In this document: positions 50,248 through 59,455 of the stretch, piece by piece
Layout: each line of letters starts with the position of its first letter
How positions within the stretch are numbered: position 1 is the stretch's first letter
Source: Embleya sp045207655
GTDB lineage: Bacteria; Actinomycetota; Actinomycetes; Streptomycetales; Streptomycetaceae
Direction: 5' to 3'
Assembly (NCBI RefSeq): GCF_045207655.1
Contig: NZ_CP108784.1
Location: forward strand, 6,572,001-6,636,000
DNA length: 64,000 bases
The notes under the pieces: generated by a model
Told to the model about the DNA's origin: nothing
What the model saw: only the letters and a program-made list of their open reading frames with translations
Databases searched by the model: none
Position numbers and translations under genes: made by a program

Positions 50248-52476
50248 GTGCACGAGTTCATCATCCTCACCATCAGCGGCCTGGTCACCGGCGGCATCTA
50301 TGCCATCACCGCCGGCGGCCTGACCCTGACCTACACCACCACGGGCATCTTCAACTTCGCCCACGGTGTCACCGGCGCGCTCGCCGCCTTCACCTACTGG
50401 CAGTTGCACTTCGACTGGGGTTGGCCGGTATGGCTGTCCATCGTCGTGGTGCTGGGCATCCTGGCCCCCGCGTTCGGGGTCTTCCTGCACTTCGCCATCA
50501 TGCGACGGTTGGAGGGCACGTCGGAGACGACGCGCCTGATGGTCACCGTCGCGGTGCTGCTGAGCCTGCTCGCCGCGGTGATGTGGATCTGGGATCCGCA
50601 GACCCCGCGCAACGTGGTCAACTTCTTCCCCGGCGAGTCCGTGGACATCGGCGGCACGCGCGTGTCCTACCACGACCTGATCACCCTGGCCGTGGCGCTG
50701 ATCGTGGCGATCGGCCTGTGGGTGTTGCTGCGCTCGACCCGCGCGGGCGTGGCCATGCGCGCCACCGTCGACGACCGCAACCTCGCGGTGCTCAACGGCT
50801 CGCGCCCCGAGGTGCCCGGCATGCTGGCCTGGGCGACCGGCACCATGCTGGCCGCGGTGGCCGGCATCCTGATCGCGCCCAAGCTCTCCTTCGCCGCGCT
50901 GCCGCTGACCCTGTTGATCGTCAACGCCTACGCAGCGGCGGTGATCGGCCGGCTCAAGAGCCTGCCGTGGACCTTCGTCGGCGCGATGATCATCGGGTTG
51001 GTCACCGAGTACGGCAAGGGCTACCTCACCGAGACCAGGTTCCCCACCGCGGGCCCCTACCTGTCCGGCCTCACCGACTCGATGCCGGTGCTGGTGCTGT
51101 TCGTGGCGATCCTGCTGCTGCCCACCTCCCGGCTGCGCGGCCACGCCTCCTCCCGCACCCGCGAGATCGCGCACCGCCCGACCTGGACCGGCTCGCTCGT
51201 CTTCGCCGGCCTGGTGATCGCGGGCGCGGTGGTCGCGGCCAACACCCTCGGCGCCGCCGACCTGTTCGCCAGCACCAAGATGTGGGGCTTCGCGATCATC
51301 GGCCTGTCGGTGATCCCGCTGGTCGGCTACGCCGGGAAGATGTCGCTGGCCCAACTGGGCTTCGCGGGCATCGGCGCGATCTGCGTCTCGCACCTGGGCT
51401 CCGGCGGTAATCCGCTGGGCCTGCTGTGGGCCGCGCTGATCTGCGCGGGCATCGGCGTGCTGGTCGCGCTGCCCGCATTGCGCCTGTCCGGGATCTACCT
51501 GGCCCTGGCCACCGCCGCGTTCGCGGTCATGCTGGACCGCTGGATCTTCCAACTGCCCGCGTTCACCTGGGGCGACACCAGGATCGACCTGTTCAACAGC
51601 GGCACGCTCAACTTCGAGCGCTTCGACTGGCCGGGCATCGACATCTCCTCCGACCGGGCCTACTTCATCTTCGGCGCGGTCTTCTTCGCGCTGTCCTCGC
51701 TGGTGGTGGTGTGGATCCGGCGCGGCGAGTTCGGCCGCAGGCTGCTGGCGATGAAGGACAGTCCGGCGGCGTGCGCGACGATCGGGATGAACCACAAGCT
51801 GACCACGCTCACCGTCTTCGGCCTGTCCGCCGCGATGGCGGGCGTCGGCGGCGGCATCATGGGCGGCGCGCTGGGCACCCTGTCGCCGGTCAACTTCGAC
51901 TTCACCGCCGGGCTTTCGGTGCTGATGCTGATGGTGATCGCCGGTCTGACCTCGCCGGGCGCGGCGCTGTTCGCGGGCATCTTCCTGGGCACCCCGCTGA
52001 TGACCAACCTCTTCCCGGACTACGCCCAGCTCACCACCATCCTGATCGGCCTCAACGGCATCGCGCTGGGCAAGAACCCGAACGGCTTCATCGCCGCCAA
52101 GATTCGCCCGGAATGGGAGCCCGCGCTGCGCCGGCCGGTCATCCTCGCGGCAAGCGCCGCAGCGCAACTGGCGCTGGTCGTCCTACGGTTCACCGACGTG
52201 ATCGGGAACTGGGTCTTCGTCGTCGGGATCCTGCTCGCGGTGATCGGCATCCCCGCCGCGGTCAAGGCCGAACTGATGCTCAAGGCACCGCGCGCCGAAC
52301 AGGAGCTGCCGCCGGGCCTGTCCGAGCAGCCCGAGCAACTGGGCCTGAACGGCGCCCGGTTCGAGGCCGCCGACATCGAGGCCCTGGACAAGCTGATCGC
52401 GATGCCCTCGCTGCCGACGGTCGCGATGGCCGATACACCGTCACCCACCCTGCCTGGAGCGCGTCATGGGGCTTGA
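50248..52476 (+). CDS. fused LivH-LivM-type ABC transporter permease
   Basis: 742 residues from GTG 50248, GGAGG five bases upstream. The first 290 residues match LivH (LVTGGIYAITAGGLTLTYTT, GIFNFAHGVTGALAAFTYW, RSTRAGVAMRATVDDRNLA) and residues from about 310 match LivM (MWGFAIIGLSVIPLVGYAGK, MSLAQLGFAGIGAICVS, RRLLAMKDSPAACATIGMN). Normally two separate genes, they are joined here into one chain, as in several other actinobacterial importers. A cytosolic tail of about 60 residues follows the last helix (LPPGLSEQPEQLGLNGARFE). It overlaps the first ATPase gene by 11 bases. Confidence 0.93.
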   Translation: MHEFIILTISGLVTGGIYAITAGGLTLTYTTTGIFNFAHGVTGALAAFTYWQLHFDWGWPVWLSIVVVLGILAPAFGVFLHFAIMRRLEGTSETTRLMVTVAVLLSLLAAVMWIWDPQTPRNVVNFFPGESVDIGGTRVSYHDLITLAVALIVAIGLWVLLRSTRAGVAMRATVDDRNLAVLNGSRPEVPGMLAWATGTMLAAVAGILIAPKLSFAALPLTLLIVNAYAAAVIGRLKSLPWTFVGAMIIGLVTEYGKGYLTETRFPTAGPYLSGLTDSMPVLVLFVAILLLPTSRLRGHASSRTREIAHRPTWTGSLVFAGLVIAGAVVAANTLGAADLFASTKMWGFAIIGLSVIPLVGYAGKMSLAQLGFAGIGAICVSHLGSGGNPLGLLWAALICAGIGVLVALPALRLSGIYLALATAAFAVMLDRWIFQLPAFTWGDTRIDLFNSGTLNFERFDWPGIDISSDRAYFIFGAVFFALSSLVVVWIRRGEFGRRLLAMKDSPAACATIGMNHKLTTLTVFGLSAAMAGVGGGIMGGALGTLSPVNFDFTAGLSVLMLMVIAGLTSPGAALFAGIFLGTPLMTNLFPDYAQLTTILIGLNGIALGKNPNGFIAAKIRPEWEPALRRPVILAASAAAQLALVVLRFTDVIGNWVFVVGILLAVIGIPAAVKAELMLKAPRAEQELPPGLSEQPEQLGLNGARFEAADIEALDKLIAMPSLPTVAMADTPSPTLPGARHGA

Positions 52477-53227
52477 GGTCGAGGGCGTCACGGTCCGCTT
52501 CGGCGGCCACACCGCCCTGAACAACGTCAACATCTGGGCCCACGAGGGCAAGGTCACCGGCCTGATCGGACCCAACGGCGCGGGCAAGACCACGATCTTC
52601 AACGTGATCACCGGTCTCCAACCGCCGTCGTCGGGCCGGGTCAGGATGGACGGGCGCGACGTCAGCAAGCTCGCGCCCTACCGCCGGGCCCGCCTGGGCA
52701 TGGCCCGTACCTTCCAACGCCTGGAGCTGTTCGGCTCGTTGACGGTCCGGGAGAACATCCAGGTCGCCGCCGCGCAGTACCGCCGGTTGCACCGGGGCAC
52801 CCGGGAGACCCCGCAGGACACCTCCGCGCGCCTGCTGCACCGCCTGAACCTGACCGAGATCGCGCATGTGCGCGCCGACCAACTGCCCACCGGGCAGGGC
52901 CGCGTGGTCGAGCTCGCGCGTTCGCTGGCGTCCCGGCCCAAGATCCTGCTCCTGGACGAGCCCGCCTCCGGCCAGGACGACGAGGAGACCCGAGGCTTCG
53001 GACAGTTGTTGCGCGAGATCGCCGACGACGGGGTCGCGGTGCTCCTGGTCGAGCACGACATGGATCTGGTGATGAACACCTGCGACGAACTGCACGTGCT
53101 TGACTTCGGCAAAAAAATCGCCAACGGTACGTGCGACGAGATCCGCGCCAACACCGCCGTACAGGCGGCATACCTGGGCACCGCCGACGCCGCGGAGGCC
53201 GCCGAAGTCCTGCAGGAGACCGTATGA
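52466..53227 (+). CDS. LivG-type ABC transporter ATPase
   Basis: 253 residues from ATG 52466, inside the end of the permease gene, GGAG upstream. Walker A LIGPNGAGKTTIFNVI, Walker B KILLLDEPASGQDDEE, His switch VLLVEHDMDLV, and ARTFQRLELFGSLTVRENI as in LivG. The signature motif is LPTGQGRVVELARSL instead of LSGGQ, and the D-loop region reads SGQDDEE rather than AGL; ATP hydrolysis may be tuned, with the partner ATPase carrying the canonical signature. Energises import with LivF. Confidence 0.92.
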   Translation: MGLEVEGVTVRFGGHTALNNVNIWAHEGKVTGLIGPNGAGKTTIFNVITGLQPPSSGRVRMDGRDVSKLAPYRRARLGMARTFQRLELFGSLTVRENIQVAAAQYRRLHRGTRETPQDTSARLLHRLNLTEIAHVRADQLPTGQGRVVELARSLASRPKILLLDEPASGQDDEETRGFGQLLREIADDGVAVLLVEHDMDLVMNTCDELHVLDFGKKIANGTCDEIRANTAVQAAYLGTADAAEAAEVLQETV

Positions 53228-53967
53228 CGCTGAACGTGGCCGACGCGCCGCCGGCCGGCCCGCGCGGCATCCCGCCACTGCTCGAACTGCGCGGCATCAG
53301 CGCCGCGTACGAGCAGGTCGAGGTGCTGCACAAGGTGGACCTCGCGGTGCCCACCGGCAAGGTGATGGCGGTCCTGGGGCCCAACGGCGCCGGCAAGACC
53401 ACGATGCTCAAGGTGATCACCGGGCTGCACGAGCCCACCGGCGGGGACATCTACCTCGCCGGGCGGTGCGTCACCGGGGCGGCGCCGGTGGACCTGGCCC
53501 GGATCGGCCTGTGCAGCATCCCGGAAGGCCGCGGCGTCTTCCCCAATCTCACCGTGTCCGAGAACCTGTGGATGGCGACCTACCGAGGGGTCTCCCGCAA
53601 GGAGATCGAGGAGAAGGTCTTCCCGATCTTCCCCCGCCTCAAGGAGCGCCGGACGCAGGCCGCGGGCACGATGTCGGGCGGCGAACAGCAGATGCTGGCC
53701 GTCGCCCGGGCGATCGCCACCAACCCGGCCATCATCCTGCTCGACGAGCTCTCGATGGGCCTCGCGCCCCTCGTCGTCGATCAGTTGTACGACGTGGTCG
53801 GCAAGATCGCCGAGACCGGTGTCACCGTGCTCCTGGTCGAGCAGTTCGCGCGTACGGCCCTGGCCGTCGCCGACCTCGCCGCGGTCATGAGCGGTGGCCG
53901 GATCCTTCAGGTCGGCACCCCGGACGAGATCGCCGGCGACCTGCACAGCGCGTACCTGGGCGGCTGA
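53224..53967 (+). CDS. LivF-type ABC transporter ATPase
   Basis: 247 residues, ATG overlapping the LivG-type stop (ATGA). Walker A VLGPNGAGKTTMLKVI, GLCSIPEGRGVFPNLTVSEN, signature MSGGEQQMLAVARAI, Walker B AIILLDELSMGLAPL, His-switch position LLVEQFARTAL with Gln as usual in LivF. Canonical partner of the preceding atypical ATPase. Confidence 0.95.
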   Translation: MTLNVADAPPAGPRGIPPLLELRGISAAYEQVEVLHKVDLAVPTGKVMAVLGPNGAGKTTMLKVITGLHEPTGGDIYLAGRCVTGAAPVDLARIGLCSIPEGRGVFPNLTVSENLWMATYRGVSRKEIEEKVFPIFPRLKERRTQAAGTMSGGEQQMLAVARAIATNPAIILLDELSMGLAPLVVDQLYDVVGKIAETGVTVLLVEQFARTALAVADLAAVMSGGRILQVGTPDEIAGDLHSAYLGG

Positions 53968-54026
53968 TCGCACATGGCCGTCGGGTACGTACCAACCTCA
54001 CGGCGACCCACGAGGTGAGCACTTAT

Positions 54027-54551
54027 ATGAGTATGAACAGCGTGAACGCCGACGGGCACCCCGCACCCGCGAGGCCCGGCGGCGAGCCGCCGACGGTTCC
54101 GCAGGGGGTGCCGACGGCCGGACCACCACCGGCGTTCGCCCCGCGCCACGCGGCGATCCCGGCGGCCACTCAGGATCGGACCCGGCAGTTCACCGCCGAC
54201 GTCGGTGCCCTCAAACTGCGCGCGCCCAAGACCATGCTCGACACCCAGTTGATGTGGCTGGGCGTCGGTCTCATGGTGCTCGGGATCGGCATGGGCATCG
54301 GCGCCTACTTCATGTCGCACGGCACGACGCTGATCCTGACCCAGAACGACGCGATCACGTTGGGTCTCGCGGCGATCCCGGTCTCGCTCCTCGGGTTCGC
54401 CCTCTTCATCCGCTATTCGTTGTCCACGTATCTGCGGTTCTGGCTGGCCCGGCTGATCGCCGCCCAGCAGATGCCGCAGGCCGCCCCGGCGGTCGCGGGG
54501 CCGGGCGCGGACGCCACGGCGGTGCTGCCCGCCACCCCGGCGGGGCACTGA
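54027..54551 (+). CDS. two-helix membrane protein, function unknown
   Basis: 174 residues from ATG 54027 (GAGGTGAG about eight bases upstream). A Pro/Ala-rich cytoplasmic N-terminus of about 70 residues, then two membrane helices (LMWLGVGLMVLGIGMGIGAY and ITLGLAAIPVSLLGFALFI), SLSTYLRFWLARLIAAQQM and an Ala/Pro tail. No family recognised. It follows the importer operon by 59 bp and may be its accessory protein, as seen beside LivH-M fusions in streptomycetes. Confidence 0.65.
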   Translation: MSMNSVNADGHPAPARPGGEPPTVPQGVPTAGPPPAFAPRHAAIPAATQDRTRQFTADVGALKLRAPKTMLDTQLMWLGVGLMVLGIGMGIGAYFMSHGTTLILTQNDAITLGLAAIPVSLLGFALFIRYSLSTYLRFWLARLIAAQQMPQAAPAVAGPGADATAVLPATPAGH

Positions 54552-54649
54552 GCGACATTCCGGGGCGAGGACTCCTCAACGGGCCGCGCGCGGTGTCATC
54601 CTGAACGGGACGGACGCCGCGCGCAGCACCCGTGGAGGGCAGCGAGGAC

Positions 54650-54793
54650 ATGAGCGACAACCCGCAACCGGCGGACCCCGGTCCGACCGACACCCCCGCC
54701 CGGGACGGAAAGCGCCTCCGGCTGGTCACGGTGGTGTGGGCCGTGCTGATGACGGTCGCGGTCGTGATGATCATCCTGATGCTGCGCAGCTAG
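54650..54793 (+). CDS. 47-residue single-span membrane protein
   Basis: ATG 54650 to the stop at 54791-54793. A polar Pro/Asp/Thr start (MSDNPQPADPGPTDTPARDG), a basic KRLRL, then one hydrophobic helix (VTVVWAVLMTVAVVMIILML) ending in RS. GGAGGG and GAGGA elements precede the start and a 22-bp-stem terminator follows directly, which supports a real gene. The topology would be cytoplasmic N-terminus with basic anchor. Function unknown. Confidence 0.65.
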   Translation: MSDNPQPADPGPTDTPARDGKRLRLVTVVWAVLMTVAVVMIILMLRS

Positions 54794-54807
54794 TGCCGCG
54801 CGCTCGT

Positions 54808-54855
54808 GACCCGGCTGTGGCCGGCCTCCGTGCGGAGGCCGGCCACAGCCGGGTC
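54808..54855. terminator. bidirectional terminator with 22-bp perfect stem
   Basis: Arms 54808-54829 and 54834-54855 with the tetraloop GTGC; left arm begins GACCCGGCTGTGGCC. It stands between the 47-residue protein gene and the convergent acyl-CoA dehydrogenase gene. Confidence 0.9.
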
Positions 54856-54864
54856 GACGCTCGT

Positions 54865-56010
54865 TCAGATCGCGGGCGGCAGGTCCACCAGCGTGCCCAG
54901 CGTGGCCCGATGCCGGTCCGAGGTGCCCAGCAGCAGCGAGGACGCCATCGCCCGCTTGAGGTACAGGTGCGCCGGGTGCTCCCAGGTGAAGCCGATCCCG
55001 CCGTGCATCTGCACACACTCCTCCGCGGCGCGCACCGCGACATCGCCGCAGTACGCCTGGGCCAGCGCGGTGGCCACCGCCGCGTCCGCCGAGTCCTCGG
55101 CCAGACACGCCGCCGCGTAGCGCGCCGCGGCGCGGGCGGCGGCGATGTCCGACCACAGATCGGCCGCGCGGTGCCGCAACGCCTGGAAGGAGCCGATCGG
55201 CCGGCCGAACTGGTGCCGCACCTTCAGGTACGCCACCGCCTCCGCCAACGCCTGCTCGGCCACCCCCAGTTGCTCCGACGCCAGCAGCGCCGCGCCGTAC
55301 CGCAGCGCGTGCCCGAACGCCGCCTCGGCGTGCTCGGGCCCGGCCAGCACCCGGCCGTGCACCTGATCCAACGTCAACTCGCCCACCGGGCGGGTCGCGT
55401 CCAGCGAGGTCACCGCGCGCCGGGTCAGGTTCGCCGCGTCGCCCGCCACCAGGGCCAGGTGCGGCTCGCCGGCCACGATCACCGGGACCACCAACAACTC
55501 GGCCCGATCCGCGGCCAACACCCCGGTCACCGCGCCGGTCAGCGACAACCCCGGCCCGTCCGGCGCACCGGTCACCGACAGCGGGAAGGCGGCCCCCGGC
55601 CAGGTGCTCGCGGTCACCGCGAGCGTGCCGGTGCGGGTGCCGTCCGCGAGCACGCGCAGCGCGCCGTCGCGCGCCTCGCCGGCCGGGCAGGCCAGCAGCG
55701 CCGAGCCGGCCAGCACCGCGCTGGCCAGGAACGGCACCGGCGCCACCGCGCGACCCAACTCCTCCAGCACCACCGCGACCTCCCGAGGCCCCGCGCCGGC
55801 CCCGCCGAACTCCTCCGGGATCAACAGCCCGGCCAGGCCCACCTCGGCCGCGACCGCCTTCCACAGCCCGTCGTCGTACGCCTCGTCGGTGTCGATCCGC
55901 GCCAGCACGTCGTGCCACCCGCAGCGGTCCCGCAACAACTCGCGCAACGTCGCGCGCAGATCCTCCTCGACCTCGCCGTACAGCAGCGACGGCATACCGG
56001 ACTCGCTCAC
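54865..56010 (-). CDS. acyl-CoA dehydrogenase, second of a pair
   Basis: 381 residues from GTG 56010, overlapping the stop of the upstream dehydrogenase gene (GTGA), GGAG eight bases upstream. ACAD fold: GLAGLLIPEEFGGAGAGPRE, EQLGVAEQALAEAVAYLKVR, HQFGRPIGSFQALRHRAAD, EECVQMHGGIGFTWEHPAHL. The middle domain is diverged and the usual catalytic Glu segment is not obvious, as in the FadE subunits that work as unlike heterotetramers in steroid and side-chain degradation of actinobacteria. Likely the non-catalytic or FAD-sharing partner of the next gene. Confidence 0.88.
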   Translation of the reverse strand: MSESGMPSLLYGEVEEDLRATLRELLRDRCGWHDVLARIDTDEAYDDGLWKAVAAEVGLAGLLIPEEFGGAGAGPREVAVVLEELGRAVAPVPFLASAVLAGSALLACPAGEARDGALRVLADGTRTGTLAVTASTWPGAAFPLSVTGAPDGPGLSLTGAVTGVLAADRAELLVVPVIVAGEPHLALVAGDAANLTRRAVTSLDATRPVGELTLDQVHGRVLAGPEHAEAAFGHALRYGAALLASEQLGVAEQALAEAVAYLKVRHQFGRPIGSFQALRHRAADLWSDIAAARAAARYAAACLAEDSADAAVATALAQAYCGDVAVRAAEECVQMHGGIGFTWEHPAHLYLKRAMASSLLLGTSDRHRATLGTLVDLPPAI

Positions 56011-57266
56011 CGCGGCATCTCCTTCCACGGCACCCTGGTGTCCGTGCGCGGCTCGCGCGGCAGGTCCAGGATCCGGTCGGCGATCACGTTGCGCAGCACC
56101 TCGGACGTGCCGCCCTCGATCGAATTGCCCTTCGCCCGCAAGTAGTAGTAGCCCGGCGCGCGCGCACCGAGCGTGGCCTGGCCCAGCTCGCTGCGGCGCA
56201 TCGCCCAGTCGTCGTAGCCGAGCCCCTCCTCGCCGGTCAGCTCCAGCCACAACCGGGTCACGTCCTGGTTCAGCCGGGCGTAGGCGATCTTGGCCGCCGA
56301 CCCCTCGGGGCCGGGCGCGCCGGCCGCCAACTGCTGGCGGATGCGCTCGTTGCCCAGCCGGGCCACCTCGCACTCCACCCAGGCCCGCAGCAGCCGGTCG
56401 TGCAGCCCGGGCGTACGCAGCTCCGGTCGATCCCGCCACATCCGCGCGACCGCGCCGATCGCGTCCGCCTCGCGCGGGGCCGCCGCGCCGCCGATGGCCA
56501 CCCGCTCGTTCATCAGCGTCGTGTTCGACACCGTCCAGCCCTGGCCCACCTCGCCCGCCCGGTGCGCGTCCGGGATCCGCACGTCGGTCAGGAACACCTC
56601 GTTGAACTCGGCCTGCCCGGTGGCCTGGCGCAGCGGACGCACCTCGACCCCCGGCGACGTCATGTCCAGGAAGAAGTAGGTCAACCCCTGATGCTTGGGC
56701 AGGTCCGGATCGGTCCGGGCGAGCAGCATCGCCCAGCGCGCCTTGTGCGCGAGCGAGGTCCACACCTTCTGACCGTCGACGATCCAGTCGCCGTCACCCT
56801 CGCGAACCGCCCGGGTGGCCAGACCCGCCAGGTCCGAGCCCGCGCCGGGTTCGCTGAAGAGCTGGCACCAGATCTCCTCGCCGGTCCACAGCGGGCGCAA
56901 CAACCGGGCCCGCAATTCGGGGCTTGCGTGCGCGACGATGGTCGGCGCGCCCATCCCCAGGCCGATCGGATTGCGGTACCCACTGGCCGCCTTCGCGCCC
57001 GCCGCGGTCAACGCGCTCTCGAGCACCTGCTGCAACGCCCGCGAGGCACCCAGGCCGCCGCAGCCGATCGGGAAGTGCACCCAGGCCAGGCCCGCGTCGA
57101 AGCGATGGCCCAGGAACTCGGCCGAGGGCATCGTGGTCGGATCGTGTGCCGCGACCAGTTCGGCCACTCTGTGCCGCACCTGGGCCGCGTCGACGGCACC
57201 GGCACCCGGTCCGCCGCCGGCAGGGTCGTCCGGTTCTCGGTCGCTCACGCCGTCCCGCTCTCCCAC
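56007..57266 (-). CDS. acyl-CoA dehydrogenase, first of a pair
   Basis: 419 residues from GTG 57266, with GGAGG eight bases upstream; GTG 57248 is an alternative. HFPIGCGGLGASRAL, WCQLFSEPGAGSDLAGLATR (substrate and FAD site), DGDWIVDGQKVWTSLAHKAR, ATGQAEFNEVFLTDVRIPD, YYLRAKGNSIEGGTSEVLRN with the terminal FAD-binding motif. It would oxidise an acyl-CoA to the enoyl-CoA, passing electrons to ETF. Translationally coupled to the second dehydrogenase and divergent from an acyl-CoA synthetase gene, suggesting one catabolic pathway. Confidence 0.92.
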   Translation of the reverse strand: MGERDGVSDREPDDPAGGGPGAGAVDAAQVRHRVAELVAAHDPTTMPSAEFLGHRFDAGLAWVHFPIGCGGLGASRALQQVLESALTAAGAKAASGYRNPIGLGMGAPTIVAHASPELRARLLRPLWTGEEIWCQLFSEPGAGSDLAGLATRAVREGDGDWIVDGQKVWTSLAHKARWAMLLARTDPDLPKHQGLTYFFLDMTSPGVEVRPLRQATGQAEFNEVFLTDVRIPDAHRAGEVGQGWTVSNTTLMNERVAIGGAAAPREADAIGAVARMWRDRPELRTPGLHDRLLRAWVECEVARLGNERIRQQLAAGAPGPEGSAAKIAYARLNQDVTRLWLELTGEEGLGYDDWAMRRSELGQATLGARAPGYYYLRAKGNSIEGGTSEVLRNVIADRILDLPREPRTDTRVPWKEMPR

Positions 57267-57467
57267 AACCGGTGCCTCCGTCCGTCGTCATGACGCCCTG
57301 TTCATCGACACCGACGCACCGTCGACAACCGGGCCACCTGGATGCTAGGCGTTGAACTCACCGGTAGGAAGCCCGCGCCCGGGCCCCCAAGCGATGCGCC
57401 CAGGCGATATGTTCGTCTCCCCGTGTGATCGAGCCACCCGCACGGACTTCAGCCGGGACCTTCCGGG

Positions 57468-59336
57468 ATGCCGCGCGTCGCAGGGGGTGCTGTACCAGTC
57501 ATGACCGCCGAAGAACTCGAGGCGGGTCTCGCCGCCGAACTCGCCGCGGACGGGGAGTCGGTCACCGAAGCACTGGACAAGTGGTCGGTGCGCACCCCGA
57601 TGCGGGTCTTCATCCACTACGGCGAACACGGCCTGGATCTGAGCTACGCCGAGGCCAAGCGGGCCACCGACACGATCGCCGGCAACCTGGCCCGGGCGGG
57701 CATCCGGCGCGGCGACCGGGTGGCGGTGCACTGCCGCAGCGCGTACGCCGCCGCGCTGTGGATGTTCGGCATCTGGAAGGCCGGCGCGGTGTACTGCCCG
57801 CTGGACGCGGACGCGATCGGCGACCTGCTGGTCGAGCAACTGGAGGCCACCCAGCCGCTGCTGGTGGTCACCGAACGCGCGCTGGTGCACACGCTGGAGA
57901 CGGTACGCCCGCATCTGAACCGGCTGCCGAGGCTGACCGTGCACGACGCGGTGGGACCCAGGCCGCCGCACGGCTACCCCGAGATCGCCTACGCCAACTT
58001 CCTGGCTCGCGCGGTGCCGCCGGCGGTGACGATCGACCCGGGCGACATCGGGATGATCGTGCACACCGCCGGGGTGACCGGGCGGCCCAAGGCCGCCCTG
58101 TTGGCGCACCGTTGGCTGGCCTCGTACACGCTGCTGCTGCGCCGGCTCACCACGCCGGAGGACGTGCTGCACGTGGACCTGCCGCTGCATTCGGTCCAGG
58201 GCGCGTTCGCGGGACTGGCCCGGGCCGCGTGGGCGGGCGCGGGCGTGTCGCTGTGGGACCGTTTCCATCCGGTCGACTTCTGGCGTCGCGTGGCCTCGGC
58301 GGGGGCCACCGGCGCGGTGCTCACCGAGACGATGGTGGGCTGGCTCGCGGGCGCGCCGGAGCGGCGCGGCGAGCGGAACAACCCGCTGAGCACGGTGCTG
58401 ATGCAGCCGCTGCCGCCGACCCACCACGCGTTCGCGCGTCGGTTCGGGATCGACACCGTGGTGGCCGGCTACGGGCAGGTCGAGACGGGCCTGCCGATCG
58501 CGGCCGTCCTGGTCGGCCTCGACCCGAGCGAGGTCACCCCGGCGCCGCTGCGCCGCGGGCTGACGCCGGCGGCGGTCGCGAAGGTGTGCGCCCGATTGGG
58601 CGTACCGGTGATCGACGGGGCGCGGATCGTGCGCAAGGGTTGTCTGGGCGCGCCGTTGCCGTTCGCCCGGGTGGCGATCCTGGACGAGCACGACCGGCCG
58701 GTGCCGCGCGGCATGGTCGGCCACCTCGCGGTCCGCCCGCACCTGCCGGGCCTGTTGGTGCAGGAGTACGTGGACGATCCGCTGAGCATCGCGGAGGCCA
58801 CCCGCAACCTGTGGTTCCACACCGGCGACGCGGCGGTGCTCGACGAGGAGGACGGGCTGCTGCACTTCGTCGACCGGGTCGTGGACCGGATCCGGATCCG
58901 CGGCGAGAACGTGTCGGCGTACCACATCGAGGACCTGGTCAACCAGCATCCCGACATCGCGGTGGGCGCGGTGTTCGGGGTGCCCGCCGACCGGGACGAC
59001 GAGGACGAGGTGGTCCTGTACGCCGAGCCCGAGCCGGGCCGTGCGCTGGACCCGGACGAGCTACGCGCGTGGTGCGCGCAGTCGTTGCCCGCGTACATGC
59101 GGCCGGAGCACGTGCGGATCGTCGCGCGGATGCCGCGGACGCCGAACGGGCGGGTGGAGAAGTATCGGCTGCGCCGGCACTTCCTGGGTCTGGCCGATCG
59201 TCCGGGCCCGGCGGTGCGCGGTGTCGCGGTGCCGGCGGCGGCGCCGATGCCCGCGGCGCGGCCGGCGCTCGCACCCGCGCTGTCCCCGGTGCGGTCCGCG
59301 CTGCCGCCGTCGTTGCCGCCGGGGACGCGGCGCTGA
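57468..59336 (+). CDS. AMP-dependent acyl-CoA synthetase
   Basis: 622 residues from ATG 57468; ATG 57501 is possible (GGGGG lies 12-13 bases before it). ANL family: IVHTAGVTGRPKAALLAH as phosphate loop, GYGQVETGLP, LWFHTGDAAVLDEEDGLLHF, DRVVDRIRIRGENVSAY, and the catalytic Lys in TPNGRVEKYRLR. The domain order and HTGD, ENVSA motifs are those of crotonobetaine/carnitine-CoA ligase-like and medium-chain synthetases. A Pro/Ala tail of about 45 residues follows. Divergent from the dehydrogenase pair, so probably activates their substrate. Confidence 0.9.
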   Translation: MPRVAGGAVPVMTAEELEAGLAAELAADGESVTEALDKWSVRTPMRVFIHYGEHGLDLSYAEAKRATDTIAGNLARAGIRRGDRVAVHCRSAYAAALWMFGIWKAGAVYCPLDADAIGDLLVEQLEATQPLLVVTERALVHTLETVRPHLNRLPRLTVHDAVGPRPPHGYPEIAYANFLARAVPPAVTIDPGDIGMIVHTAGVTGRPKAALLAHRWLASYTLLLRRLTTPEDVLHVDLPLHSVQGAFAGLARAAWAGAGVSLWDRFHPVDFWRRVASAGATGAVLTETMVGWLAGAPERRGERNNPLSTVLMQPLPPTHHAFARRFGIDTVVAGYGQVETGLPIAAVLVGLDPSEVTPAPLRRGLTPAAVAKVCARLGVPVIDGARIVRKGCLGAPLPFARVAILDEHDRPVPRGMVGHLAVRPHLPGLLVQEYVDDPLSIAEATRNLWFHTGDAAVLDEEDGLLHFVDRVVDRIRIRGENVSAYHIEDLVNQHPDIAVGAVFGVPADRDDEDEVVLYAEPEPGRALDPDELRAWCAQSLPAYMRPEHVRIVARMPRTPNGRVEKYRLRRHFLGLADRPGPAVRGVAVPAAAPMPAARPALAPALSPVRSALPPSLPPGTRR

Positions 59337-59455
59337 CCTCGTTCGCCGCGCTGGGTCATGCCGATAGCTGATCGTACGGATATGTCGCTTTCCATTGGGA
59401 AGGCGTAACACGCGCGCGACTTTGCGGGCGTGGGCAGATCCGAGGAGCGGCACCC

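Noticed and set aside
50032..52167. A 711-codon open frame antisense to the ABC permease.
   Set aside because: Gln/Arg/His-rich composition and position exactly opposite a well-supported permease; typical antisense shadow of GC-rich membrane genes.
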